Below, in pieces: positions 1 to 8,270 of a stretch of 64,000 nt of DNA. This stretch comes from Clostridium estertheticum subsp. estertheticum (lineage in GTDB: Bacteria; Bacillota; Clostridia; Clostridiales; Clostridiaceae), in the NCBI RefSeq assembly GCF_001877035.1, contig NZ_CP015756.1, positions 1,851,001 through 1,915,000 on the forward strand, in the 5' to 3' direction. Below the pieces are notes generated by a model. The model had not been told where the DNA came from and ran no database searches. It saw only the letters and a program-made list of their open reading frames with translations. The first letter of the stretch is position 1, and the number at the start of each line of letters is the position of its first letter. The position numbers and the translations under genes were made by a program.

Positions 1-44
1 TGCAGCAGTCATGATATTTTGCAAAACTACTTAGGGGGGATGTT

Positions 45-719
45 ATGTATAAAATATTAGTAATTGAAGATGAAGAGAAAATCAGGGATATAATAAAAAA
101 ATCCCTTGGCAAGTGGGGGTTTGAGGCTTATGCAGTTGATAACTTCAATAATGTATTTGAAGAATTCGCTAGGATAAATCCGGGACTTGTCCTTATGGAT
201 GTAAATCTGCCTGCTTTTGATGGCTTTTATTGGTGTAATAAGATTAGAAGCATTTCTAAGGTGCCAGTTATATTTTTATCTTCTAGAAGTACAAATATGG
301 ATGTTATTATGGCTGTGAATATGGGCGCGGATGATTACATTACAAAACCTTTTTCAATGGATATACTTATGGCAAAAATAAATGCAATTTTACGTAGAAC
401 CTATTCTTATGGAGATACAAGTATGGATACCATTGATTATAAAGGAGTTGTGATATCACTAAAAGATAACATGTTATATTTCAATGAAAAATCAATTGAA
501 CTAACTAAAAATGAATTTAAAATACTATACATATTAATGGAAAAACATGAGAACATAGTGAGTAGAGAGGATATAATGCAAGAACTTTGGCAGGATGAAA
601 ATTTCATCGATGACAATACACTAACAGTTAATATAAATAGACTCCGAAAAAAGCTAAAGGAAATTGGTCTTATAGATTTTATTAAGACTATTATAAATCA
701 AGGATATGTTATTAAATGA
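45..719 (+). CDS. OmpR-family response regulator (BceR type)
   Basis: DNA-binding response regulator of 224 aa. An N-terminal receiver domain (residues 1-115) carries the acidic pocket D9/E10, phospho-acceptor D52 in LVLMDVNLP and the KPF signature. The C-terminal winged helix (about 130-224) has the family pattern RLRKKL and ends in GYVIK. ATG 45 is preceded by a strong GGGGGGA ribosome binding site. Its stop overlaps the start of the kinase gene by 4 bases, so the two are translationally coupled. The size and the BceAB-like transporter downstream fit the BceRS/VirRS group that senses cell-envelope-active peptides. Family assignment is secure; the inducing compound is inference. Confidence 0.93.
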   Translation: MYKILVIEDEEKIRDIIKKSLGKWGFEAYAVDNFNNVFEEFARINPGLVLMDVNLPAFDGFYWCNKIRSISKVPVIFLSSRSTNMDVIMAVNMGADDYITKPFSMDILMAKINAILRRTYSYGDTSMDTIDYKGVVISLKDNMLYFNEKSIELTKNEFKILYILMEKHENIVSREDIMQELWQDENFIDDNTLTVNINRLRKKLKEIGLIDFIKTIINQGYVIK

Positions 720-1735
720 GGTTTACTAAATATTTAAAGGAAAACCTTAGGCTCTTAGTATTTTATTTTATTCTCATGGGTTTTATTTTATTAACTATAT
801 GTTTTGACAGACAAAACCGAGTACTTACTTCTAATGTTCTTTATATTATATTCGTTTCTTTTTTTATGTTAATAATTTATATCAGTATAGATTATTATGT
901 ACAATTCCAACATATTAAAAAGCTTTTATTTGTAAAAGATTCAGAGGATAAAACTCCTATTTTACCTAGTCCGATGGATTATAGAGATGAAATATATGCT
1001 CAGATAATTCAGATGATTTATGAAGATTTCATGAAAATGGCAAGGGTCACGGAAACAGATTTCAAAGAAAATGCAGAGTTTATGACTGCTTGGGTTCATG
1101 AAATTAAAACGCCAATTACCACCTCAAAGTTACTGCTTGAGAGTGAGGAGAAAGGCTGCGATTCATTAAAGGAAGAAATTGAAAAGATTGATGATTATGT
1201 TGAAAAGGTGCTTTGCTATTCTAGAAGTAATAGTTTTTCACAGGATTATATTCTTTCAGAAGTAAGTATTAATAAATTAATTAAAGAAAGCATTAAAAAA
1301 CATTCAATTATATTTATAAAAAAACACATTAAATTAATAAATAAAGTCCCTGAAACACTTATTATAGATACTGATAAAAAATGGTTGCTTTTCATAATTG
1401 ATCAGCTCCTATCAAATTCATTAAAATATACAAGTAATGGTGGAAGTATAATATTTAAACATACTGAAGCCGAAAAAGAAGTTTTATTAATAGTAGAGGA
1501 TACTGGAATAGGTATTAAAAGTGAAGATATAAATAGATTGTTTAAAAAGTCATTTACAGGGTTTAATGGAAGAAACGAAAACTTGAAAGCTAGTGGAATG
1601 GGTTTGTACCTTTCACAAAAGATTGCTAAAAAACTTGGTCATTATATTACCCTGGAGTCAGAATATGGTAAAGGTACCAAAGTAATTATTCATTTTTTGA
1701 AATGGGATAATTATTATGATGTTACAAAAATGTAA
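716..1735 (+). CDS. Intramembrane-sensing histidine kinase (BceS type)
   Basis: Sensor kinase of 339 aa. Two closely spaced N-terminal membrane helices (about 11-30 and 41-60) are separated by only about ten residues, so there is essentially no extracellular sensor; this is the hallmark of BceS-type kinases, which sense through their partner ABC transporter. The HisKA-type motif WVHEIKTP has the phosphorylatable H128. An ATPase domain follows with N-box LLSNSLKYT, G1 box DTGIGI and a GMGLYL box. The gene overlaps the response regulator by 4 bases and is followed by a terminator before the ABC genes. Function is secure at family level. Confidence 0.92.
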   Translation: MRFTKYLKENLRLLVFYFILMGFILLTICFDRQNRVLTSNVLYIIFVSFFMLIIYISIDYYVQFQHIKKLLFVKDSEDKTPILPSPMDYRDEIYAQIIQMIYEDFMKMARVTETDFKENAEFMTAWVHEIKTPITTSKLLLESEEKGCDSLKEEIEKIDDYVEKVLCYSRSNSFSQDYILSEVSINKLIKESIKKHSIIFIKKHIKLINKVPETLIIDTDKKWLLFIIDQLLSNSLKYTSNGGSIIFKHTEAEKEVLLIVEDTGIGIKSEDINRLFKKSFTGFNGRNENLKASGMGLYLSQKIAKKLGHYITLESEYGKGTKVIIHFLKWDNYYDVTKM

Positions 1736-1743
1736 GTTGAAAG

Positions 1744-1787
1744 AGCAAAATGTAAGCCGAAGCAATGGCGGTATATTTTGCTTTTTT
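1744..1787 (+). terminator. Intrinsic terminator after the BceRS-type pair
   Basis: An AGCAAAAT-type arm pairs with ATTTTGCT around a GCC/GGC inner stem and is followed by six Ts. It separates the two-component genes from the ABC genes, which therefore probably have their own promoter in 1788-1830. Confidence 0.75.
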
Positions 1788-1844
1788 GTATACTAAGAGT
1801 GTAAAACATATTCAAAATAAATTAATATTACGGGGGTCTTTATA

Positions 1845-2618
1845 ATGACAGAAGTGTTAAAAATAGAAAATCTAAGAAAAGTTTACGGATCAAAATTTGG
1901 AGGTGTAAAATATACAGCACTTGATAATATAAATTTGAAAGTAGAAAATGGTGAATTTGTAGCAATAATGGGACCATCTGGTTCAGGAAAAACAACTTTT
2001 TTAAATGTAATATCAACTATTGATAAACCAACTTCAGGAAGTGTTTTAATAAGCGGTGATGACATAACCAAGCTAAAGGAGCCAAATTTGTCTAAGTTTA
2101 GAAGGGAAAAACTAGGGTTTATTTTTCAAGACTTTAATTTACTTGATACTATGACGCTAAAGGAAAATATTGTACTTCCCTTGGCTTTATCGAAAACTCC
2201 TTATAAGACTATAAAGACAAAGTTACAAGAAATAAGTATTAAGCTTGGAATTAATGATATATTAAACAAATATCCTTATGAGGTATCGGGCGGACAAAAG
2301 CAAAGAGCAGCTGCTGCAAGGGCAATGATTACGCAACCTTCTATGGTACTTGCTGATGAACCTACAGGAGCTCTAGATTCTAAAGCTTCCAAAGAATTAC
2401 TAGGCTGCCTCGAAAATTTAAATGATAAAAATAAAGCTACAATTATTATGGTTACTCATGATGCCTTTGCAGCATCTTATTGTAAGCGAATTATATTTAT
2501 TAAAGATGGTAAACTATTTAATGAAATTTATAAAGGGGATAAATCAAGGAAGGATTTCTATCAGAATATATTAAAGATTCTTTCAGTCATAGGAGGAGAT
2601 ACAGATGACCTTAATTAG
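1845..2618 (+). CDS. ABC transporter ATP-binding protein (BceA type)
   Basis: ATPase subunit of 257 aa belonging to the MacB/LolD/BceA branch. Walker A GPSGSGKTT lies near residues 43-51, the Q-loop is FIFQDFNLLDT, the signature is VSGGQKQR, and Walker B plus catalytic Glu is MVLADEPTG, followed by the switch His in MVTHD. A CGGGGGTC ribosome binding site precedes ATG 1845. The reading frame overlaps the permease gene by 14 bases. With that permease it should form a BceAB-type complex that frees lipid-II-cycle targets from antimicrobial peptides and signals to the kinase. Specificity cannot be read from the sequence. Confidence 0.93.
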   Translation: MTEVLKIENLRKVYGSKFGGVKYTALDNINLKVENGEFVAIMGPSGSGKTTFLNVISTIDKPTSGSVLISGDDITKLKEPNLSKFRREKLGFIFQDFNLLDTMTLKENIVLPLALSKTPYKTIKTKLQEISIKLGINDILNKYPYEVSGGQKQRAAAARAMITQPSMVLADEPTGALDSKASKELLGCLENLNDKNKATIIMVTHDAFAASYCKRIIFIKDGKLFNEIYKGDKSRKDFYQNILKILSVIGGDTDDLN

Positions 2619-4506
2619 TATGGCTGTAAACAATATAAAGAAAAATTTTAAAAATTACTGGACATTTTTTCTAAGCTCTAGTTTCAGCGTTTTTGTATTA
2701 TATCTTTTTATGTCTATTGTATATAATGAAGATGTAAAAGCCAAACTAGGAAACATGAAAAGCATTATGATTGTATTTATCATAGCAGCATATATGATTG
2801 CAGCTTTCTCAGCATTTTTTATATGGTATTCTAATTCTTTCCTTATAAAGTCAAGGAAAAAAGAATTCGCAACTTATATGTTACTAGGCATGTCTAAAAA
2901 GCAGGTAGTAAAATTAAATATTATAGAAAATCTTATAACTATAGCCTTTGCCTTTTGCAGCGGAATTATTTTAGGATTGATTTTCAATAAATTTTTTATA
3001 ATGCTATTATATGTAATGATAAGAGTTACAGGTGATGTGTCTTTTCAGATTAGTTTGGAAGCTTTAAAATTTTGTTCGATAGTATTTGGAGCTATGTTTA
3101 TAATAATTAGTATTCACGGTTCTAAGCTTATATACAGGGATAACCTTATAGATCTTTTTAATTCATCAAAAAAAGCTGAAAAAGGTTTAAAAGTATCCCA
3201 TTTAACCATGATAATTAGCATTCTTTCTATAGTTTTCTTAGGCTATGGATATTATATTGCTATTAGAAATCTTGCTGCTAATATTTTGCTAACTCCCATA
3301 GTAGTATTGTTAGTTGTTATCGGAACTATATTATTTTTTACAAGCTTTACTTCTTTAATTATTTATATTAGTAAAAAGAATGAAAAAAGTCTCTTTAAAG
3401 GAACAAAACTTATATATATTTCACAGCTTTACTATAGATATAAAGGTAATGTAGGTACCCTAAGTGTAATAGCAATTACTACTAGTGTAGCACTTTGCGC
3501 ATCGATTTTCTGCTTTGGTTTTTTTAATAAAGTTGAAGAAAATTCAAGAAATATGAGACCATTTTCTATAGAATATGCAAATGGTACTAATAATACAGAT
3601 AAAATATTTGAGAATACTATTAAAAATCACAAAGAAATTTCAGTTGTATATAAAGACAATATGGAATTTTTCAAGGTAAAAACTAAAGATTTCTTGCTTG
3701 GCAATCATGAATTTTTAGTTCTAAACGAGAGTAAATTTAATGAAATTAATAGTCATGAAAAATCGGACATGAAAATAAATTTAAAAAATGATATGGATTG
3801 TAATTTCGTTCAAGTAGCCAATTTTGTTTCAGATAAAAGTGTAATTGGTAAAGAGGTTAAATTATCTGGCGGAGGTAGTGACTATAATCTAAAAATAACC
3901 GATACTTATAAGAAAAGCTTTATGGCAATTGATGACTCTAAACCAACTTTAATTGTTAAGGATAGTGTCTACTCTCAAATTAAAAGTACAATTTCTAAAG
4001 AGAATACCTATAAAGTAACGGGATATATGCTTAATAATGATTTCCTTTCAGAAAATTTTATTAAGGATTTAAAAATTGTAATACCGCAAGAAACTAAACT
4101 TTTAACCTTCTATGAAAATTTTATGGATGGCATAAAAATGATGGGCATATTGGCCTTTATTGGATTATTCATTGGTTTGATATTTGTTACAGCTACAGGA
4201 GGTATTATATATTTTAAAATGTGTATGGAAGCTTCGGAGGATAAAAACAAATTCATAATTCTTAAAAATATAGGGGCTAGCAAAGCTGAAATAACAAAAG
4301 CTATCTCAAAGGAACTCATGATTTTATTTGGAATACCCTTCGTTGTGGCAACTATAAATACTTTTGCTGCTTCAATTCCAATTGGAAAAATGGTTGCAGT
4401 TAATATTACTAAAGAGTTTATTATTATAATTTTGGTTTATGCAGTGCTTTATAGTATATATTATTTAATAACTTTAAAAGCCTATATTAAAATTGTAAGT
4501 AACTAG
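2605..4506 (+). CDS. ABC transporter permease (BceB type, FtsX-like)
   Basis: Membrane protein of 633 aa with the BceB layout. An N-terminal helix (about 17-38) is followed by an FtsX-like helix group (about 55-180), more helices (about 195-310), a large extracellular domain (about 311-515) and three closing helices (about 516-630). BceB proteins normally have ten helices with the large domain between helices 7 and 8, and this matches. The extracellular domain is the part thought to recognise the peptide or lipid-II complex. ATG 2605 sits inside the end of the ATPase gene with GGAGGAG upstream. A strong terminator follows, closing the transporter unit. Confidence 0.9.
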   Translation: MTLISMAVNNIKKNFKNYWTFFLSSSFSVFVLYLFMSIVYNEDVKAKLGNMKSIMIVFIIAAYMIAAFSAFFIWYSNSFLIKSRKKEFATYMLLGMSKKQVVKLNIIENLITIAFAFCSGIILGLIFNKFFIMLLYVMIRVTGDVSFQISLEALKFCSIVFGAMFIIISIHGSKLIYRDNLIDLFNSSKKAEKGLKVSHLTMIISILSIVFLGYGYYIAIRNLAANILLTPIVVLLVVIGTILFFTSFTSLIIYISKKNEKSLFKGTKLIYISQLYYRYKGNVGTLSVIAITTSVALCASIFCFGFFNKVEENSRNMRPFSIEYANGTNNTDKIFENTIKNHKEISVVYKDNMEFFKVKTKDFLLGNHEFLVLNESKFNEINSHEKSDMKINLKNDMDCNFVQVANFVSDKSVIGKEVKLSGGGSDYNLKITDTYKKSFMAIDDSKPTLIVKDSVYSQIKSTISKENTYKVTGYMLNNDFLSENFIKDLKIVIPQETKLLTFYENFMDGIKMMGILAFIGLFIGLIFVTATGGIIYFKMCMEASEDKNKFIILKNIGASKAEITKAISKELMILFGIPFVVATINTFAASIPIGKMVAVNITKEFIIIILVYAVLYSIYYLITLKAYIKIVSN

Positions 4507-4546
4507 AAGTTAACTTAAATTCGAATCTTACAAAATGCAAAATTAT

Positions 4547-4590
4547 AAAGCATATATCATTCCTAATAGTGGAGTGATATATGCTTTTTA
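4547..4590 (+). terminator. Intrinsic terminator after the BceAB-type genes
   Basis: Near-perfect 16-bp stem, 4547-4562 pairing with 4572-4587, followed by a T-rich tail. Confidence 0.85.
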
Positions 4591-4702
4591 ATTTTATGAG
4601 AAGAAGTAAAAATCAATTAAATAGAATTTCAGTGATATAATAAGACTATAATCGCTAGACTACAAGGACTAAGAGTGAAGTGGAAAGGAGAAAAATTAAG
4701 GA

Positions 4703-5686
4703 ATGATGAAAAACTTTCAAATAAAAACTGTACAATCAAAAACATTTAAGATAGCATTATCTGCCACTATAGCAATTACTCTATCAAATTATATAGGATT
4801 AGAATTTGGAGTAACTTCAGGTATAATTGCGATATTAAGCATTCAAGATACTAAGAAAGAGGCACTATTAGTTGCAGGTAAAAGAATAATATCATCCACT
4901 GTGGCTATACTCTTATCTTTTACGTTATATGCACTACTTGGAAATAATCCTATGATATTTGGACTGTTTTTACTTATATTTATACCGTTAACCAATATTT
5001 CAAAAACCACCGAGGGGATGGTTATTGGTGCAGTATTATCAACACATCTTTTAATAAGTACAAATATTAATATTTTGTGGATTATAAATGAAGCAAAGTT
5101 AACTATAATAGGCATTGGTGTTGCAATGATATTTAATTTATATACTGCTTCTTTAGAGGAAGATTTTGAAAAAAATAAGGCGAAGATAGAAGAACAATAT
5201 AGATTGATTTTATCAGATATGTCTGCTAGCTTAGTCACCCAAGCGGTGCCGATTTATGAACAAAATGTACTTTTAACAGTTGAAAAACTAATTGTAAACA
5301 CTAAATTAATGGCACAAAGAATAAATAATAATAATTTGTTTAAAAGCAAGGATTATTATGGAAGTTATATCGATATGAGAATGCTACAATTAGATGCTAT
5401 AAAAAGAATGAAAAGGCATTTTTCCAGAGTTTATATGACCTATGAACAAACTACAATATTGGCAGAGTTCACAAATGATGTTGCAGTAAATATTCATGAA
5501 GACAATGATTGTATTGGACTTATTAATAAGCTAGAACTACTTAGAAAAAATTATGGGGCCATGGAACTACCAAAGGACAGAAATGAATTCGAAGCTAGAG
5601 CATTATTATTTCAATTTTTAAATGATTTAGGAGATTTTTTAATTATTAAAAAGGAATTTAAAGAGCTTTTTAGAAATATATATTGA
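4703..5686 (+). CDS. Aromatic acid exporter (FUSC/ArAE) family membrane protein
   Basis: Protein of 327 aa. Residues about 13-150 are a compact block of hydrophobic helices with the family-typical TKKEALLVAGKRI loop, and the rest is a soluble, helical, charged domain. This is the half-size Firmicute form (FUSC/DUF939-like) of the exporters whose characterised members expel aromatic carboxylic acids. AAGGAG lies 12 bases before ATG 4703; ATG 4706 is an equally possible start. It has its own upstream region and sits between a peptide-resistance module and a pectin locus. Export of plant phenolics such as ferulate would fit the wider window but is inference. Confidence 0.75.
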   Translation: MMKNFQIKTVQSKTFKIALSATIAITLSNYIGLEFGVTSGIIAILSIQDTKKEALLVAGKRIISSTVAILLSFTLYALLGNNPMIFGLFLLIFIPLTNISKTTEGMVIGAVLSTHLLISTNINILWIINEAKLTIIGIGVAMIFNLYTASLEEDFEKNKAKIEEQYRLILSDMSASLVTQAVPIYEQNVLLTVEKLIVNTKLMAQRINNNNLFKSKDYYGSYIDMRMLQLDAIKRMKRHFSRVYMTYEQTTILAEFTNDVAVNIHEDNDCIGLINKLELLRKNYGAMELPKDRNEFEARALLFQFLNDLGDFLIIKKEFKELFRNIY

Positions 5687-5745
5687 TACATAGATGTAAA
5701 TAGTAGATTGAATAACAACTATAAATATAAGGTACAAAACACGCA

Positions 5746-5806
5746 AAAACTTCTAGTTATTACTACGATCTCAGAGGTCGTAATATAGATTGGAAGTTTT
5801 TGTTTT
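5746..5806 (+). terminator. Long imperfect terminator hairpin
   Basis: AAAACTTC at 5746 pairs with GAAGTTTT near 5793-5800, with an inner stem around TACGA/TCGTA. A T-rich tail follows. It ends the FUSC gene transcript. Confidence 0.65.
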
Positions 5807-5900
5807 ATTACAGGCAAAATAGTGAACTGGAATGTTGATATACAAAGAGTTTTAGCAATTGTAATGTATAATTGTGACAAAAATGATAGCTTTAATCAAA

Positions 5901-5938
5901 AGTAAACATTTACAAAATTGGCGAATAGTATGTATAAT
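5901..5938 (+). promoter_or_regulatory. Predicted promoter of the pectin operon with cre-like site
   Basis: -35 TTTACA (5909-5914), an 18-base spacer and a consensus -10 TATAAT (5933-5938). The -35 lies inside AGTAAACATTTACA (5901-5914), which matches 8 of the 10 specified positions of the B. subtilis CcpA site consensus TGWNANCGNTNWCA, so catabolite repression is plausible. Confidence 0.6.
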
Positions 5939-5962
5939 TCAGAGAGGATACGAAAAGACAAA

Positions 5963-5986
5963 TTGTATACAACACTTACGTAAGTG
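5963..5986. promoter_or_regulatory. Two abutting perfect palindromes, probable operator
   Basis: TTGTATACAA (5963-5972, perfect 10-bp palindrome) is directly followed by CACTTACGTAAGTG (5973-5986, perfect 14-bp palindrome). They lie about 25-48 bases after the predicted -10, a position suited to a roadblock repressor. The first resembles GntR-family operators. No GntR or LacI gene is in the window. Confidence 0.5.
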
Positions 5987-6047
5987 ATTTCATATAATAT
6001 CAAAGATCTATTTATTATCAAAATCTTAATAAAGGGATGTGAAGAAA

Positions 6048-8252
6048 ATGATTCAATCAAGAGGTAGATCTAAAAAATTATTTTCAATAATTATTATTGT
6101 AATTTTTATTGCAACAAGTTTATTTGTTAGTCCCCAGAAAGTATATGCCTCAAGCAATATTGCTATGGGTAAAACATCGACATCTGATAGTGAACTTTTA
6201 GGGCATGGTGCATCAAATGGTAATGATGGCAAGCAGTCAACATATTGGAGTGCTGCGGATACAAGTGACAATCATTACTGGACGGTGGATTTGGGAGGAC
6301 TTTATGAGCTTAAAGAAACTGAAGTGAAGTGGCAAAAAAATACTGTTTACAAGTATAGAGTGGAAACGTCTACAGACAATCTGCATTGGACTTTAAGGAT
6401 AGATAAAAGCAATAATACCAGTACTATCCAAAAACAAAAGGATATTTTTAATGGCCTTGCAAGGTATGTGAAAATTATTATTTTAGATGTTCCATCTAAT
6501 GATTATGCAAGCATTTGTGATTTTAAAGTATCAGGCAGTGCATTCAAAAATAATTCACCCACTATGGTTTATATTGCTGGGGATTCAACTGCGCAGACCT
6601 ATGGTACAAGCTTTGCGCCACAAACAGGATGGGGGCAATGTATTGAAAAATATTTTAGTAGAGAGGTGATGTTTGATAACAGAGCTATAGGTGAAAGAAG
6701 CTCAAAATCATTTATTCTTGAGGGCAGGCTGGATGCTATTTTAAGCGTAATTAGGCCAAAAGATTACCTATTTATCCAATTTGGTCATAATGATGCGTCG
6801 TATATTCCCGCTCGTCATACAGATCCATATACTACTTATAAGGATTATCTTAAACAATATATTACAAAATCCCGTGATATGGGAGCGATTCCTATATTGA
6901 TTACGCCTGTAGCAAGGCTTAATTACAAAAATGGAGTATTTGTAAATGATTTTCCGGATTATGTGATTGCAATGAAGCAGGTAGCAATTGAAACAAACAC
7001 ACCAATAATTGATATGATGAACACTTGCATCGATTATTATACCTCAGTTGGATATGACACTGTATTTCCTAATTATTTAGTATCATCCAATGGAACAGAT
7101 TATACTCATTTTACGCAAGCTGGAGCAAATATGATTGCAAGTATGACTACGCAAAAAATTAAAGCGCTTAATATACCAATTTCAAAATATGTTAAAAATT
7201 TGAATCCAAATGAAAAACAAATAAATTACAAGTTTGATTTTGGAAGCGTGGCAGAGCCAGGTTATACAAATGTCAGTGCATCACTAGAATACAATCCATC
7301 TGTGGGTTATGGTTTTAATACTCCGGTAAATATGAAAAATGTTACAGCAGCTGGTAGCGGGGCAGGAAGTGATGCAGTTCAGTTCCTAACTTTTGGCACA
7401 AAAAGTTCAAATACATTTAATGTAGATCTACCAAATGGACTTTATGAGGTTGCGGTGACGTTAGGGGATACCTCAAGAACAAGTGTAGCAGCAGAGGGTG
7501 TTTATCAAGTAATGAATATGACAGGTAACGGTGCTACTGATAAATTTCAGATTCCTATTACAGATGGTCAGTTAAATATACTTGTGACGGAAGGTAAGGC
7601 AGGCAAAGCATTTACGTTAAGTGCACTTGAAATTAGAAAGATATCAGATAAGTCAAAAACAGATAAGACTATATACATTAGTGGAGATTCTACCGTATGT
7701 AACTATTATCCAATTGGTACTAGTTTGCAGTGTGGTTGGGGGCAGATGTTGCCACAATTCCTAAGTAATAAGGAATATCAAATTAGAGATATGGCTACAG
7801 GTGGACAGTTTGCAAGAGGATTTCGCGATGATGGACAATTTGAATCTATAATGAAATATATAAAAAAAGGAGACTGCTTTATATTAGAATTTGGTATTAA
7901 TGATTCAAAATATGAGACAGAAGCGGAATTTAAAGAAATTATGCGTGATATGATTAAACAGGTGAAAGATAAAGGTGCAAAGGTAGTACTCGTAACTTCA
8001 CAAGGAAAGGCAACTGATTTTGATTTAAATAATGTACACTCTGCTGTAGACAAATGGTATAGACATTCAACAGTCGCTTTGGCTGATGAGGAAAAAGTTC
8101 CATTAATAGATCTTAATGTTTTAAGCTCGAAGTATTATACAGCAATAGGTCAAGAAGCTACAGCTAAGCTTTTTATGAGTGATAGTTTACATCCTAATCG
8201 CGCAGGAGCTATAAAACTTGCTAGTATTGTAGCATCGGAGCTTAAAAAATAA
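6048..8252 (+). CDS. Secreted rhamnogalacturonan acetylesterase with two SGNH (CE12-type) domains
   Basis: Exported esterase of 734 aa, predicted to remove acetyl groups from galacturonate in rhamnogalacturonan. After a signal peptide (to about 35) comes an F5/8-type C (CBM32-like) sugar-binding domain to about 165. The first SGNH domain has GDSTAQ (Ser near 180), FIQFGHND and a DYTH dyad near 350. A CE12-type beta domain starting KFDFGS follows, and then a second SGNH domain with GDSTVC (Ser near 548), LEFGIND and DSLH near 711. Both catalytic sets look complete. ATG 6048 is preferred over GTG 6039 because the GTG nearly abuts the AAAGGGA ribosome binding site. Likely co-transcribed with the lyase 18 bases downstream. 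Confidence 0.85.
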   Translation: MIQSRGRSKKLFSIIIIVIFIATSLFVSPQKVYASSNIAMGKTSTSDSELLGHGASNGNDGKQSTYWSAADTSDNHYWTVDLGGLYELKETEVKWQKNTVYKYRVETSTDNLHWTLRIDKSNNTSTIQKQKDIFNGLARYVKIIILDVPSNDYASICDFKVSGSAFKNNSPTMVYIAGDSTAQTYGTSFAPQTGWGQCIEKYFSREVMFDNRAIGERSSKSFILEGRLDAILSVIRPKDYLFIQFGHNDASYIPARHTDPYTTYKDYLKQYITKSRDMGAIPILITPVARLNYKNGVFVNDFPDYVIAMKQVAIETNTPIIDMMNTCIDYYTSVGYDTVFPNYLVSSNGTDYTHFTQAGANMIASMTTQKIKALNIPISKYVKNLNPNEKQINYKFDFGSVAEPGYTNVSASLEYNPSVGYGFNTPVNMKNVTAAGSGAGSDAVQFLTFGTKSSNTFNVDLPNGLYEVAVTLGDTSRTSVAAEGVYQVMNMTGNGATDKFQIPITDGQLNILVTEGKAGKAFTLSALEIRKISDKSKTDKTIYISGDSTVCNYYPIGTSLQCGWGQMLPQFLSNKEYQIRDMATGGQFARGFRDDGQFESIMKYIKKGDCFILEFGINDSKYETEAEFKEIMRDMIKQVKDKGAKVVLVTSQGKATDFDLNNVHSAVDKWYRHSTVALADEEKVPLIDLNVLSSKYYTAIGQEATAKLFMSDSLHPNRAGAIKLASIVASELKK

Positions 8253-8270
8253 AACACTAGGGGGCAATAA

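Larger units (their letters stand above)
5687..6047. other. Intergenic region before the pectin operon
   Basis: 361 bases without a credible gene. It holds a terminator (5746-5806), a sigma-A-type promoter (5909-5938) with an overlapping cre-like site, and two abutting palindromes (5963-5986) in the predicted leader. Confidence 0.8.

Noticed and set aside
4843-5238. 131-codon minus-strand open frame inside the FUSC gene
   Set aside because: Antisense to a well-supported membrane protein gene, with no start signal and no family similarity.
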